From Gnetum montanum (lineage: Eukaryota > Streptophyta > Gnetopsida > Gnetales > Gnetaceae): a stretch of 64,000 nt of DNA. The stretch is taken from assembly GCA_015680685.1 (NCBI GenBank), contig MNCI01003068.1:27868-91867 (forward strand). Direction: 5' to 3'. This document shows positions 20,955 to 33,470 of the stretch, in pieces (the first letter of the stretch is position 1; each line of letters begins with the position of its first letter). The translations under genes were made by a program, and so were the position numbers. Under the pieces are notes generated by a model. It had not been told where the DNA came from and did no database searches. It saw only the letters and a list, made by a program, of their open reading frames with translations.

Positions 20955-21830
20955 TAATGAGTAGTGGAGTATCCAACACCCAACCATACAAGATACAAGT
21001 GTTCATGCATAATTCCAGTCAAACTCTGTAGATAATGCAATGTGATTATACCAGTAGTTGATTAGCATTTGTGATTATTGTCTTCCCACGTAAGCTAGTA
21101 AAATCAATGCATATGGTTTAACTCACAATGAGGTATATGATATTGATGTATTGGCCATTGGAATCCTAGTAAACATGAAATGAAGGTATGGGTTTCTAAA
21201 TCTAAGTGATAGTACAAATCTAAGCTAGCCTATGTGATAAGCAGCCAGTCTTGATCTTTCAGTCATACTTGAACTTTGTGCAACTACTACTGGGATTACC
21301 AAGTACTACACTACTAGGCATACCAAGTGATAGTACTACAAGGTTACCAAGTAGTTACACTTACGTGCATGAGATCAATTGTACTCATTCCACTTAATGC
21401 AATTAAAAGGAAATTGCAAGGAATGGTAAACATTAACTATGAAAATAATAAATAGTAAAGTAATTAAAAACAGAAATAAAAATAACTATTGCTATAATGA
21501 TGTAAAGTAATCTCGATCTTTATTGTTAGTCATGCAATGTGTCCAAGTACATCACACTCGAATAAAGATTCCATTCAATTACAAAGCATCACACTATGGA
21601 CACACATTGCTAAGTGCTTAATTCAAGAAAACAAATTGCAAGAGTTCTGTTACTAGGCTATCAAATCTATTGTGGATACGTGCATCCAAGTGTTTCTTAT
21701 ATAAGATAGCATGCACCTTGTGACATCATTTATATAATAATGTATGGTGAGATATGATAATGTATCTACGACATTATAGATATGATATTGTAACTACAAT
21801 ATTGTTGGCTCAAAAGTTTTGGATTTATCA
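20955..21830 (-). repeat. Element C 3' LTR
   Basis: The LTR is 876 bp. On the plus strand it starts TAATGAGTAGTGG, with the first G of TGATGAG changed, and ends GGATTTATCA. In coding sense, U3 has repeats of ATATCATA and ATATTGTAG, a TATATAAG box near 21698-21705, and an AATAAAG signal near 21566. It is bordered by the GTCGTGCGGGTA priming tract at 21831. Confidence 0.88.
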
Positions 21831-22000
21831 TACCCGCACGACTGACTTAAAACTCTTCCTCGAGTTAAAACAAAATGAGGATGGAGTTTCTTACAAAATT
21901 AGGAGGTAGATATTCATGACACTAAATTATATATATATGATTCTCTAGTGCTGTAGTGGAGTTTACAAAAATGAACTCATGACATGATAATTTTGACAAA
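21831..22000 (-). other. Element C internal 3' end
   Basis: In coding sense it ends with AACTCGAGGAAGAGTTTT and CAGTCGTGCGGGTA before the LTR. A short AT repeat lies at 21931-21941. Confidence 0.7.
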
Positions 22001-24753
22001 GAATGAAAAACAAAATTTGGCAAAGTTGCATGTAGCCTTATGTTTTTTTGGGTGGAGGTGGCTCTTCCATAGGTTTATTCCCCTTTTCATTAGGCTTTTT
22101 AAATTGGTACTTATTCAAGAGCGCCTACAACTTCTCTTCTTTCATTCTTGGATTGTGGGCCATTCATGCTAATGAACCAATGTTTGATGGATTTGACATG
22201 TTCCATAGACATGGTGGTTGTGGAAACATCTGATTGGCTTTAACGTACCAAGTTACAAACTATCATCACTATTCTTCAAGAGCTCTAGCATTTTCTCTAA
22301 GTTCACAGTAGTCCATTAATCTTCTGGCTAGATTTGCTACTACCTGCTTTTACCCTGGTAGCCAGCCTTGACAGCTTCTAGTTTTTAGTTTTCTACTTGA
22401 AGTTTTTGTAGAACATCTTTTCTATTTGCAAACTCCTCATATAAAGCATAAGTGATTACTATTTGCTATTCTAGTTCATTTCTAGGCCTATCTACTATTA
22501 ACATGGCCAAATTAGCATATTAGAGGTTTGTTAATGCCATGTATTTTTCTAAGTCTTCTATCTGTAGGTTTTTATTTTTCACTTTTGCTTGATAAGTTTG
22601 GGTCATGCTATCCAAGATGGGTTGCTAATTAGGATTTTGTGCTACAATCAAATTTATTTTCACCTTTTCCATTTAGATTTATTTCTTATTTATCTATTTA
22701 TACATGCCCACTTGGTCTTGAAAATGTTCTATGAGTGTTTTATGTTTCTTGGCCTTTTTACCACACGTTGACTTCGATAGCTAATTTCTATCTAATGGTG
22801 TGTACCTCCTCCATAGGTAGGGTTCTATTTTCTCTTGTGAGGTGGCTCATATCTTAGTTGACCCTCATCAACTGCTCTCTCAACTAATGGATATTTTTTA
22901 GAGTGTTTTTTTGCTTTTATACTATGGTCAACCTTATGTTTTCTATAGCAAGTTGTTTATTTTTCTCTTGTAAGGTAGCAAGTGCTTTGACATGGGCATC
23001 TTATTGGGCTTTGGCTACTGAAGCATTTCATATTGCCTTTTCTTTCTCATATGCTATATCTTTGTTGCTCTTAAGAAGGAAATTGATTTTCTTAGTTTTG
23101 AATTATGCTATCTAAACTAGTGCTATGAACTAAGTGTGATCTCTCCTTTCTACTCTTAGGGCTATAAGCTCTTCTTGTAATCTGTGAAGTTCATTCTCAG
23201 CATGTTCTACCCTGGTTTTGGCCATGATTAATTTTCCTTTGGTGGCAACCAATTCAGACTGTGTCACAATGATATGACTAGGAATATCAAATAAATTTAC
23301 TATAACTTATCCTATCTACAACAATATATCCAATACATCTTCATGTTCTGTACGACTCATAGGGGTACTGGTTATCATTTGAGCATCTTTAGCTCTAGAA
23401 AAATTAGCTAGTGGCATAATAGGTACATTAAAATATTTTTTAATATGATCTGTGATCACTTCTGTGGCTTCCACTGCATAATGGTATTGATTAACCATAA
23501 TTGTGGCTCCTTCTTGACTCAAGCACCACTTGAAATGATGCGACATTTTCAGAAATTTGTTATGACCATTGGGCCTCCTCTTAATTGCAACGATATTTGT
23601 CCACTAGTAGGATTGGTTGAAATGGTTGCCCTAACTGCATCATCAATTATTTTGAATAAATTGGTCTCTTCTCTACTTCCTTAATTGATAGTTTTGGCAA
23701 TTTGATGCAGATGACTCATTAAAGGTCTGTAATCTTATGGTGGTGTGGTGGAACTTGTGGTTGCTACTAGTATTGTCCTATGGGTTGGGTAGTCTCCTCA
23801 ATGCCTAGTTGTTCTTTAAATTGGTCCTTTTTGGGAGGCACTGGCTTGAGCATTTTGACATAGGAAGTATTTTGTGCCCTCCTCAATGCATCATTTGTAT
23901 ACCCTTGGATACTAGTCCATTTGCATAACTTCCAGATAAGACAAGGAAATGGAAGTGTTAACTTCCTTACCTTCTTTTCTTTGAACTACCTTTGGATTTT
24001 TGTGAAGTAAAGGTAAGAAATTATTGCATTAAATTTTTCCATTAATATTGCACTCCCTTTGGTTGCATATGTAGAGATTTTATTCAGTCTTTTGGTAGGA
24101 AATAAGTTATAAGTGTCAATTTTGAAATAGATCTTTTTTTCTGGCAATCAATACGTTGTATTGTTTATCTTCCTTTCCATATGCCCATTGTAACCATAGC
24201 TTTCTAGCATCTGTGTCAAATCTAGTTGATATTTGTGCCACCTTTGCTTCTTGATTAGGCACATTTAATACCTTTGCAATTACTTTAACTAAGATACTGA
24301 GATTCTTTCAATTTTGACTATAGCATGAGCTTCTTAATTTTGCCAAAACTAGAGTGTTTCTCATAGATATCATTCTTCATTGTTGGTTAGAGTAGGCCAT
24401 AAAGAAGATGATTGAATTTGGGCCTTAATAGCTTCTAAAGAAAATTCCAAGAATGGACCAAAGTTAAGTTCTACAATTACTATAGACATGATGGATTTTT
24501 CTTGAATAGCCTAAAGGCATTCAAGTGATAGTGTAAGTTGTTGTCCCTAGATAGGTACTGGTGGAACATCTATTTTTGCTTGAGCATATTGCTCTATGGT
24601 AGGAGTTTGTTGATGAATACTAAAGGATTGTGCTTCCTGCTCTCCTTATTCTGCTTGTAGATTTTGCTCGCTCGCTTATCCTCTTCCATAGCCTTGTGAT
24701 CTTTTACTTATTGATCACAAGAGTTCTCCTTGTGCTCCTCTTTTTGGGGCCAT
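22001..24753 (-). pseudogene. Long downstream ORF of element C, decayed
   Basis: The ATG at 24753-24751 begins MAPKRGAQGE and is directly preceded by the acceptor TTGATTGATTGTAG. The order matches B and E: IVELNFGPFLEFSLEAIKAQ, SSSLWPTL, IKAQ-type helices, then a proline-poor linker, LMSHLHQIAKTIN, and a long Glu/Lys/Gln-rich coiled-coil part, ending in KEEKL and a KKPNEKGNKPMEEPPPP tail near 22050. Many stops and shifts are present. The protein family is not assigned; see the B copy for the domain comparison. It is located between the post-pol region and the 3' LTR and is coded in the same sense as gag. Confidence 0.65.
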
Positions 24754-25004
24754 CTACAATCAATCAAAGATTTGGAATTACTAGAATATTTTCATAAATG
24801 AGCAACAACTTGATACCTTACTAAGATCCTTAGTCATATCAAGTTCTTACTTCATTATGATTGTAGAGTTAAAAGATTTTTCAATGACAACCTCATTAGT
24901 ACTTTAAATGAGTGGTATGATCAATTAGAAGTCTTCTTAAAGTTGTTTTGGCCTTAACATAAGTGATTTACTTTAAAAATTATTAATATGTTTCTTAAAC
25001 TTAC
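24754..25004 (-). other. Predicted 5'-UTR intron of the element C downstream unit
   Basis: Donor GGGGTAAGTTT (GT at 25004-25003, complement) and acceptor TTGATTGATTGTAG ending at 24754, next to the ATG. Length is about 251 bp, close to the 266 bp predicted in E. Both sites fit plant consensus well. Confidence 0.5.
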
Positions 25005-25277
25005 CCCTATAAGACATTTCAGTTGTTAGCAATTCAAAAAAAATCAACTTAAGTTTTCAAAAAATTGACTCAGATTTTCCATAGTAGCACCCCCCATGAC
25101 TAAGGTGATCACTTCATGATCATGTAGATTTGAAAATCATGCAAATCAGGGCAATAATAAGCTAGTTATGGGCACTAGAAGTTGGAGTGTTGGAGCTCTT
25201 AACTGCAAAGAAAAGTTTGCAACAACTCCCTTATTATGAAATTTAGAAATGAAAATGTTTTTCTAACTTCCCCATGC

Positions 25278-25352
25278 TATATATAGTATTTATGCATGCG
25301 ATATCGTAAATGTGACATCATAGGTACCTACAATATCGTAGATATGATGTCA
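25278..25352 (-). promoter_or_regulatory. Internal U3-like promoter block of element C
   Basis: In coding sense: GTGACATCAT, ATCTACGATATTGTAGG, GGTACC, a second ATGATGTCAC, TTTACGATATCGCATGC, then TATATATA at 25285-25278. GTGACATCAT and ATGATGTCAC form a 10-bp inverted repeat (25312-25321 and 25343-25352). ATATCGTA and GTGATATCAT-type words are the hallmark of the U3 in this LTR family (21720-21800, 37070-37150). The TATA box is 525 bases before the ORF. Confidence 0.55.
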
Positions 25353-27040
25353 CCTTACAAAAATCAAAAATTTCAAATTTTTTTCTAGAAAAAAATTGAG
25401 TCCAATAGGATAGTTGGAAGATATGCACCATGTTGAAAGGGTCTTGATATGGAGATGATGTTTTAGTTGTGAAAAATAAGCGTTGAAAGTCTATGATTAA
25501 GTAATCTTGGGTGATGAAAGTATGTGAGGCATTGATCGAATGGATGAGAAAGACAACATTGTTGTTCTATTAGAATGGATAATGTGAGTGATATGGTAAA
25601 TATTAATTATTATTTATTGGAATTGGAAGGCTTAAGATGATGTGGCATTGCTTGGCAGGTATAAGATACAATAGTTATACAAGTGGGTCCTCCTCAAATA
25701 AGGCTCCAACCTTTAATGCCCTTGTATAACCATGCCTAAAAGTGTCCTTAGGCACTTAAGGAGTTGAATGTAATGCATACATATTTAGCAAAACACACAT
25801 ATTAGTACCACAAAATTGGAAAATAAACTCTATGTTACTTAAAATCATAAGTTCTGATTATTCAAACAATGAGATGAAATGGTTTTAGAAAGGATTGCAG
25901 AAATTGGGATGTGAGGTGTCTTACCATAGGCATAATAAATTCTTATTTTTTATTAGTGGTTAAGATAATCATTAGCTTTTTTGTTCAAGATTCAAACTAG
26001 TTTTAGATCACATTTTAGTGACATTGCATTGTTTCATCTTTTGAAATCACAATTGTCAGACAATCAATGTTACAATGAGTATTGTCACTTGGTGTATTGT
26101 TCAAGGGAGGATTTTATTCATGGAACTTTATTTTTATTTGTTTACATTTCTGATAAGCCATCTACCTTCAGGTATGGGTAACACATCTTTCTAGTGGAAC
26201 CCCTAGAAACTTGTTTTGTGCTATTTATTTATTATTCATGTCAATATTTTTAAGGTAGCACTTATTTTACTCTTACTTCCATTTTTTGTTAGATCTACAA
26301 GGATATAATACAACCTTAGTAACATGATAAAACTTACAATAATAGTCCAAAAAGAATCCGCAAGTGCCCTTGATGTCACACCCTTTTCATTCCACTTGGT
26401 TTTTCACTTTTCTATCTAGGCATAATGATCATAAGTTTATTCTTAGTTTGATGATGGAAAGAATATCATTATGGCCATGGTAAGAACCTCTTATTACTGG
26501 AATGAATAGATGGATGATGTGGGTTCACTATGCAAATAATCATTCTCTTATGACTTGATTTCATAGAGAAATTTTCACCTTATTGGGCTACATCTTGCCT
26601 TTATTTAATTGTGTTCTATTAATGATCAAAAATTATTTACAAAGGATTTGAAAAAAAAGTATAAAAGAAATGGGAAAGATGGTAAAAATTATTAAAAATT
26701 ATAAGGAATGAAAAATGTTAAAAAAATTGAAAAACATTCAGAAAAATTTTGAAAAATTAAAGAAATGAGAAAGTGTAAAAGCATGAGAAAAATGTAAAAG
26801 AAATTGAATAAAATGAAAGAATTGTAAAGAAAAGCAAATAGAAAAATCACTTATTAATTCCTAAGTCATGCTAGGGTATCTCCCCCACAACTAAACTCTT
26901 AGGAAAGTGTTTGGACCCTAGATCTCCTGGATCATACACTTTGGGTGGTTTTCTTACCATCTTTAGGATTTTAACTTTATCATGATTATCCCATGTGATC
27001 TTGATGGTAGTTGAGTTTTGATCATCTAAGTTCTTTTTTT
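25353..27040 (-). other. Element C post-pol region
   Basis: No coding region was found. It aligns with 32500-33470 in D and 45600-47040 in E through shared blocks (the AGGATTTTATTCAT, CATGTCTTTCTAGTG and TAGATCTACAAGGAT segments). A T-rich tract in coding sense lies at 26640-26850, made of loosely repeated GAAAAAT and TGTAAAAG words on the plus strand. Confidence 0.6.
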
Positions 27041-27690
27041 CCCCACTAATATGTGTCTATGAGTTAATATTTTTGTTTCTAAGTCTTTAGTTAAAGTTGT
27101 TTTCATCAAATAGGAATTAGTAACTGTTTCATGTATATCCATACATATGTTTGACAAATTAAGGTTATTAGTTAGTGGTCATAGGGTGTCTTTTGGTTTT
27201 GTGGCTTCTACTCTTCTTTTTGCACACATTTGTATTTCATTATTACTATGGACTGTTATGATGTTTGTGTTAGTACTTTGAATGTTCGGTCCACTATGGC
27301 ACCTTTTTCTTTTAGTAGCTATGCATGGAATTCTTTATGTATGGATGGTTTCATGTTTTTCCTCTTTCAAGATCTCCATAGATAAATCTCTCATGTTTAG
27401 CCTAGCATCAATGGTGCTAACCCATGTCCTCCCCATGATGATTAGACATTTCTTATCAATATCCTTCACATCTATCACCAAGAAGTCTACTGGGTAGGAC
27501 CTCCCATTAATAGTGGTCACTACATCATTAATCTATCCCAAAGGGATGGTAACAAATTGATTTGCAAGCTCCAACCTAATGTGCATTCCTTAAATGGTGA
27601 TAGGTTCCATGTTTGATGTGTGTTGTAGGAGATTAAATTAACTTTGGAACCTAATTCTAGTAGAGCTTTGCATAGTAGATTTCCATCTAC
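27041..27690 (-). pseudogene. Protease and pol-tail remnant of element C
   Basis: Protease traces: KALLELGSKVNLI near 27675-27640 (the Asp of the active site now Glu), then MTTINGRSYPVDFLVIDVKD and CLIIMGRTWVSTIDARLNM (27520-27400). To the left, instead of RT, comes a segment with ITWDNHDKVKILKMV and KSLVVGEIP (26890-27040), similar to the end of the D Gag frame (PQWDKYDQVPIF, LFSYGGYPP). RT, RNase H and integrase are missing. Confidence 0.7.
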
Positions 27691-27699
27691 CCATAGATA

Positions 27700-30307
27700 G
27701 ATTAAAGGAACTCTTAGGTCAATTCACTTCTACGAGAGTGGCCCTACCTTGATCTAATTGGTAACAATTATAGTGAGCATGATAGTTTGTATTTTTAGGC
27801 TTAAGGACGATGGAAGCTTGTCAAGAGTGAGAAGATCTATTTTAGGAGAAGATGGTCTTGATAAAGCTTCTATTCTGCTAGCTTTCTCTGGACTCATCCT
27901 AAAGAAAGAATGTTTCTTTACTTGGCCCTTAGCATTGTTGGTGAGATTTTCTATTTGTACATTTACTACCCTTGTAGCCTTCTTTTGCTATAGTTGTGAT
28001 GGTAGTTCACCCTGCATTATGGGTGGTGGCATTGGTGGCAAGAGATCTGGATTGGATTTGAGAGATCAACTATTTGTGGATGCATATACAAGTTTACATT
28101 ATTCTTTGGTGGTGTTAGTTGGTAGTATTTTGATGGGTGATATTGTGGATTTTGAATAGTGTCATTTGCTGGTGAGATAGGATGTTGGACATAGTATCCA
28201 TAAGGATTAGGTTGTTGATATGAATACTATTGGCATGGTGGTGGCATGGCCCATGATTGTGGCTACTGCCACTACTGATGGTAGTGCTCTTGCGACTATG
28301 GCAAGGCTCCACTAGGAAAGTACATTGGTTGAAGTTGTTGTTTGTAGTTACCTTGAGGATAAGGTAACCATTTGGGCATTTTCTTTTGAAAATATCATGG
28401 GTTAAGTGCATATGTCCCAGTTTCTTGTAGATGTACCATGATTGAACAACATCCCTTAGGATGTTCATATTGGCACATGGTGCAACCTTCATCATTTGTG
28501 AAGTTGGTTTCTGAGTACCTAGCTACTGAAGAAACTTTTCTCTTTTGTTCAAATTCCTTCTTCTCCTTTTTGTCTTTGCCTCTGTTGAGCACTTGTTCTA
28601 ATTTTTCCTCCACAATCTTTAGTGTTATTGTACATCATTCATTTACCAAATCCCACTTTTTTGCTACCTATGCTACCACATTGGCAATAGATTTTTGAAT
28701 TGGTAGCATGTCCTTCCTAATGACCTAGTCCAAGGTTTCTTCCTCTTGGGTACCACATACTCATGCATCTCTTTTCTAGATTGATGGATCCTTCTTGTAT
28801 TTTTCAATTGATTCTCTTTTTCTAAGTTCTTCTTTTTTTCCACTTGATCAATGAGTCTTTGGATTTGATGGATAGTTAATTCTGATAGTCTTCCTTGGGC
28901 ATAAACCCCAAGGGTTTGTCTTGTTTTACTTCCAAGCCCATCTATGATGGGCCTTAGCCTTGCTTTTGATGAAAATCTATGGCTTGGGCATTTGTGTAAC
29001 AATGAATAATATTTTCCCATTACTGCATCAAGGGTTTCATGAGTCCCTTGTTTTTATTTTTGGATTTTATTTCTTAGGTTTGATACATGAATATGTATGA
29101 TATTTTTCATTAAAAATTTCAAGCATGGTACTCCAGTGTTTGATGGGTTTAGGTTCTAGTGACCTGTACTAGCTTTCTACTTCCTTCATAAGTATTCTAG
29201 GAAAAAAATTCAATTTCTACTAATCACTTTCTATGTTTCGAAGAACATAGGAATTGTGGAATGCTTGAAGGTGGTGTTAAGAATTATCATTGTAACCTCC
29301 TTCAAATATGGGCATGTTATTTATATCTGTCCATTTAAGTCAGTTGTCTCTCATGTGCCTAGTTGGTATGTAGATTGCTTCCTGAATGTTGAGCATGTTC
29401 CAAGTTGCCATAAGGGGTTCATCATCATGATTATGTTTATAAGCTCTATGGTAGTGGTGACCCCTTCTATGCTTGTGTCTCTCTTGATCCTCTCTTCTCT
29501 CTTTGTGTCTCCTTCTTTCATACTCCTCATCTTTTGAATCAGAATACCTTGATTGTCAATCATGATGATCATGAGCTCTTCTCTTTTGCCTATCAAAATA
29601 TTAGTACTTGTGCTATCTTCTATCATAGTCCTCCAATGATCTTCATAAAGTAGAGAAGGTAGCAAGAGAACGGTGTTGGCTAGTTCTCCTTTCATGGCTC
29701 GTGTGTTTTCTTGTAGGACTTAGCTAGATCCTTTGGCCTAGAGTCCCACTTATATCTTGAGTTAGTAGCCTCCCCCTTGTGTGTATCTACCAGAGTGAAG
29801 TTGGTCTTTGATAGATTCTTCTAGTCTAATGATAGATGTCTTTGATGGCTCCTCATGATTTTGGTGGAGTTGTTCTGAAATGAATTGATTAGCATCATGC
29901 TCCTCTATGACAACAAACGTGTTGGTTTACTTCCCTTTGGTATGAGCATGTTTAATTTCCATAGCAGCATCTCTTTTTATCTACTTCCTTGTAGGTTTGT
30001 AGGGTTTGTTCATGTGTTGAGTCATATGGTACCCTTCTTGAATTTGGTCCAAGTGCATTCCTCTTAGAGCAATTTGTAGAATGTTTAGTGCTACATGCTT
30101 GAGAGGTAGGACTATGTTGCCTTGCATATCTCTCCACCTCATTTGTTTGTTCTGATGGAATATGAAGGTGAAGTCTAGATGATATGGATTAGTGTGAGCA
30201 TAAGTAATTTGTGTGTACACTGGTGTTTCCTAGTCTTCTTCATTAGCAGTTCTATCACTACTCCTTCTTGTATCCTTGGCAAGTGATTGATTATTATGTG
30301 AAGCCAT
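27700..30307 (-). pseudogene. gag pseudogene of element C
   Basis: ATG at 30307 (MASHNNQSLAKDTRRSSD). It continues with PYHLDFTFIFHQNKQMRW (30190-30130), a charged Arg/Asp stretch (29700-29480), the capsid domain in broken frames around 29450-28950 (KYYSLLHKCPSHRFSSKARL, then IIDGLGSKTRQTLGVYAQ), a Glu/Lys-rich helix (28860-28790), a zinc knuckle CTMCQYEHPKGCC (28485-28447), and a Tyr/Pro/Gln-rich tail with YGYYVQHPISP (about 28200). At least ten stops are present. Confidence 0.82.
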
Positions 30308-30444
30308 GTTATCATTTCTTGATGGTTTGTGTTAAGTGTGCTTTATATTAAGGTTGTGAAGATTAGAGTTAGGTTCTGATACAATGAACTTTGAAAAAAT
30401 AATTTCTTAGTATAACATTAACTTATGCTTGACAATAGCACCAA
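30308..30444 (-). other. Element C leader and primer-binding site
   Basis: The 18 bases next to the LTR read TTGGTGCTATTGTCAAGC on the minus strand. They can be derived from the tRNA-Asp complement by C-to-T and G-to-A changes plus one other. The leader to the gag ATG is about 120 bases. Confidence 0.7.
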
Positions 30445-30622
30445 TGATGAGCGGTGGAGTATCCAACACCCAACCATACAAGATATGAGTGTTAATGCAT
30501 AATCCTAGTCAAAATTTGTAGATAAGAAAATGTGATTATACCAATAATTGATTATCATTCATGATTAATATCTTCCCATGTGAGCTAGTAAAATTAGTGC
30601 ATATGGTTTAACTCATGATGAG
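30445..30622 (-). repeat. Element C 5' LTR, U5-side part, split by element D
   Basis: It starts TGATGAGCGGTGGAG and aligns with 20955-21130. It ends at ATGAG, the left target duplication of D. The rest of the LTR resumes at 36489. Confidence 0.88.
30618..30622. repeat. Target site duplication of element D, left copy
   Basis: ATGAG, identical to 36484-36488. Confidence 0.9.
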
Positions 30623-31512
30623 TGATGAGCGGTGAGGTACCCCTACTCTCAACCATATGAATATGAGAGTTCACGCACGATCCGGTCGAACTCCATGGAT
30701 AGGCTAGTTGTGGTATCTAGATAGTTACACATTGATCGCAGTTCGCTATCTTCCCACTTGGACTAGTATTTGCTTTGTCACATATGGTTTAGTCCAGAGT
30801 GAGGCATATGATGTGATCCTAAACTATTGCTACTCCTAGAGACAATGGAGAATAATATTGATTAAACTAATGAGTAATAGAAAATAAAGTCTAAGCTAAC
30901 CTAAGTGTTATGAGCATCTGTTCCTTAATCATCCATACACATCTTGGACCTCGTGCATGACTACTACTATGATTACCAAGCGTAGATCCTAGGTACACTA
31001 CTGGGTTACCAAGTAGTAATACTTAAATGCTCGTGATTAAGTCATACTCATTCTAAATTTAACAACAGGAATAGTAAATGACGATAAAGAAATATTAAAT
31101 AAGAGAACAATAAATAACAATAACAATTAACAATAATAATTAAACTATTAAAACTAAGTGAATGCTGCAATGATGAAGTAATCTCGATCTTTATTTCTGA
31201 TCATGTGCATGTCCAAGTACATCACACTCGAATAAAGGTGCTGTACAATTACAAACATCACACTACAGGAATGCACTGGGAAAATAATCTAACTTTTACG
31301 GAAATAAAATGCAAGGGCTTCGCTAAAACTAACTCAAAGCTTCTAAATGAGGTGGAAGGCCCTCTTATTTATAGGCTAGGATAGGTGGCTGCGTAAACGG
31401 GGCCATGTTGACATGGGAAGGCTGCGTCGACTGGGCCGTATGAACGCGGCCACATATACGGGGCCCCGTATACGCGGCCTAGTCGACGCATCGACTATAT
31501 AGCACTTCATCA
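30623..31512 (-). repeat. Element D 3' LTR
   Basis: The LTR is 890 bp, TGATGAGC to CTTCATCA on the plus strand. U3 (coding sense) carries an 18-bp perfect palindrome at 31455-31472 with GGGGCCCC at its centre, and a TATA box (CCTATAAATAAGAGGG) at about 31376-31361. AATAAAG signals lie near 31231. Confidence 0.92.
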
Positions 31513-31640
31513 TCCCCCCACGACTGAGTAAAAAGTCATCCTCGAGTCAAAGAAAGTGAGGAACAAGCTCAATTGAATACACAGTGGATAGGTATGGGAT
31601 TATTGGCTGACTAGAAATTTATTCATGCTACAGTGGATAT
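31513..31640 (-). other. Element D internal 3' end
   Basis: In coding sense, GACTCGAGGATGACTTTT and CTCAGTCGTGGGGGGA precede the LTR. This copy has the longest G run of the priming tracts in the window. Confidence 0.75.
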
Positions 31641-32120
31641 GACAGAATTGGGACACAGACACAAAATGACAAAATTTTTGGAACTCATGGGGTTCCTAGT
31701 AGTGGTGGCTCCTCCATGGGTGCCTTTCCTTTATTTTGTGTGCCAGGCTTCTGAGATTGATACCATTGAAGAAGCACCTAACGTTTCTCCTCTTCTATTT
31801 GAGGATTATGAGCTGTCCATGCTAATGTTCCAATGGTTGATGGAGTTGGCACTTTTCATGGACATGGCAGCTACGGGAACACTTGATTGGCCTTCACATG
31901 CCATACTGCAAATATCCATCATTCCTCTTCATAGGCTCGGGCCTTGACCTCTGCTCCCTTTGCTTGGATAGATTATGTATTAATAGGAGTTTTATGATGG
32001 ATGCTAAATGATGGACTTTTGCTCTGCATGTTTTGCATGAGGTCCTCGGCCTTTGCCTCCCCCAGGTCGTTCGGTTGCACCTTGAGAAGGTCCTCCTTGT
32101 TGTCTTCTTTTAAGGGCCAT
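31641..32120 (-). pseudogene. Miniature downstream ORF of element D
   Basis: The ATG at 32120-32118 (MALKRRQQGGPSQG) follows an acceptor-like GTGATTATAG, as in B and C. After about 60 codons the sequence continues with AWTAHNPQIEEEKR and a GKAPMEEPPPLL tail, which correspond to the C-terminus in B, C and E. The globular domain, linker and coiled coil are gone, so the two ends are joined. Stops are present in each frame. Confidence 0.6.
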
Positions 32121-32122
32121 CT

Positions 32123-33470
32123 ATAATCACATAAAGATCAATTGTTAGTAAGGTTATTGGAAAAGAGTTCAATGATTTCATACCTTACTCATTGCCTTTA
32201 ATAAATGTTGAATTCTTTACTTAGTGTGATTTTAGAGTTAGAAATTTTTCAAGGAAGTTGCCCTAAAAGTTTAATGTCAGACCTAGTTTTGAGGAACGTT
32301 TTATAAAATGATGACAAAGAAAAGAATATATTTGGCAATGAAATATGTGGAGGGTATAAGATGATGTGGTGGTATGCAACAAATAAAAATTACAAAATTC
32401 ACACAAGTGGGTCCTTCCCAAATTAGATTCCAACCTATATGCCCTTGCGTAACCACACCTTAAGATGTCCGTAGGCATTAGAAGGGTTAAATGTAGTCTA
32501 TATCGATGCAACAAAACACACACATGTTAATACCATCGTGATGAGATATGAATTCAATGCTATACAAGACACGAGTCACAAATACGTGAATAGCAAGATG
32601 GAATGAATCGGAGAAGGGATTGCAAAGATTGGGACGTGAGGAAACTGACTTAGGGCATAATGAATCCTACGTGTAAAGCATGATTAAGGTGTCATTACCT
32701 CGTTGTTCCATGATTAGGACCAATTCCATTCCTCTAATCAGTGACATCGCATTGTTTCATCCCATGATGAGCAACTATGATAGTACCATAATAATAAGGT
32801 GTACGATCACTTAGCATTTTGTTCAAGGGAGGAGTGATTTTTGTTTTGTGGCACTTTTCTTATCTTTTCTTTCTCTCTTTCTTCTCTTTTTTTTCTTTTG
32901 AATACTAAATCCAAAGAAGCTACCAACCATCAGGCATGGATGCATGTCTTTCTAGTGGGACCCCCTAGAACAACATTGGATTTTTGAGTGCCCTTTTAAT
33001 TACTTTTACTCCCATTTTTCGTTAGATCTACAAGGATCTTAGTACAACCAGGTTGCATGATGACTCCCATAGATGTCACCAAAGAGAATATGCAAATCCC
33101 TTTGATGTCACATCCTAATCATTCCCTCTTGATCCATCCTTCTTCATTTTGGGTACAATGAACACAAAAATAATTTTAAGTTATAAGAATGTCAAGAATA
33201 TCACTGTACCCAAGAACAGAACCTCTTATTTGTAGAATGGATGAGTGGGTGTAATGGGCTCACTATCCAAATAATTGCTCACTCGAGACTCAATAGCATA
33301 GAATAACACCTCAACCAACAAGCCACATGAGTGTTTTATTCATGGATGAGATTACTTATAAAAATATAAAAAGATAAAAAAGATAAAACAATAAATTAAA
33401 AGGTGAAAAACTGGAAAACAAAAAGTTGAAAAATGAAAGAAACAGAAAAATATTTATTAATTCTATGATG
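32123..33470 (-). other. Element D post-pol region
   Basis: No coding region was found. It aligns in blocks with C and E. The T-rich tract of coding sense is at 33356-33470. A short pyrimidine run (TCTTTTCTTTC on the plus strand) lies at 32860-32900. I see no TATA box at the distance where B, C and E have one. Confidence 0.55.

Noticed and set aside
31633-31947. A 104-codon plus-strand frame in D as a gene
   Set aside because: It is antisense to the downstream ORF remnant, which matches B, C and E.
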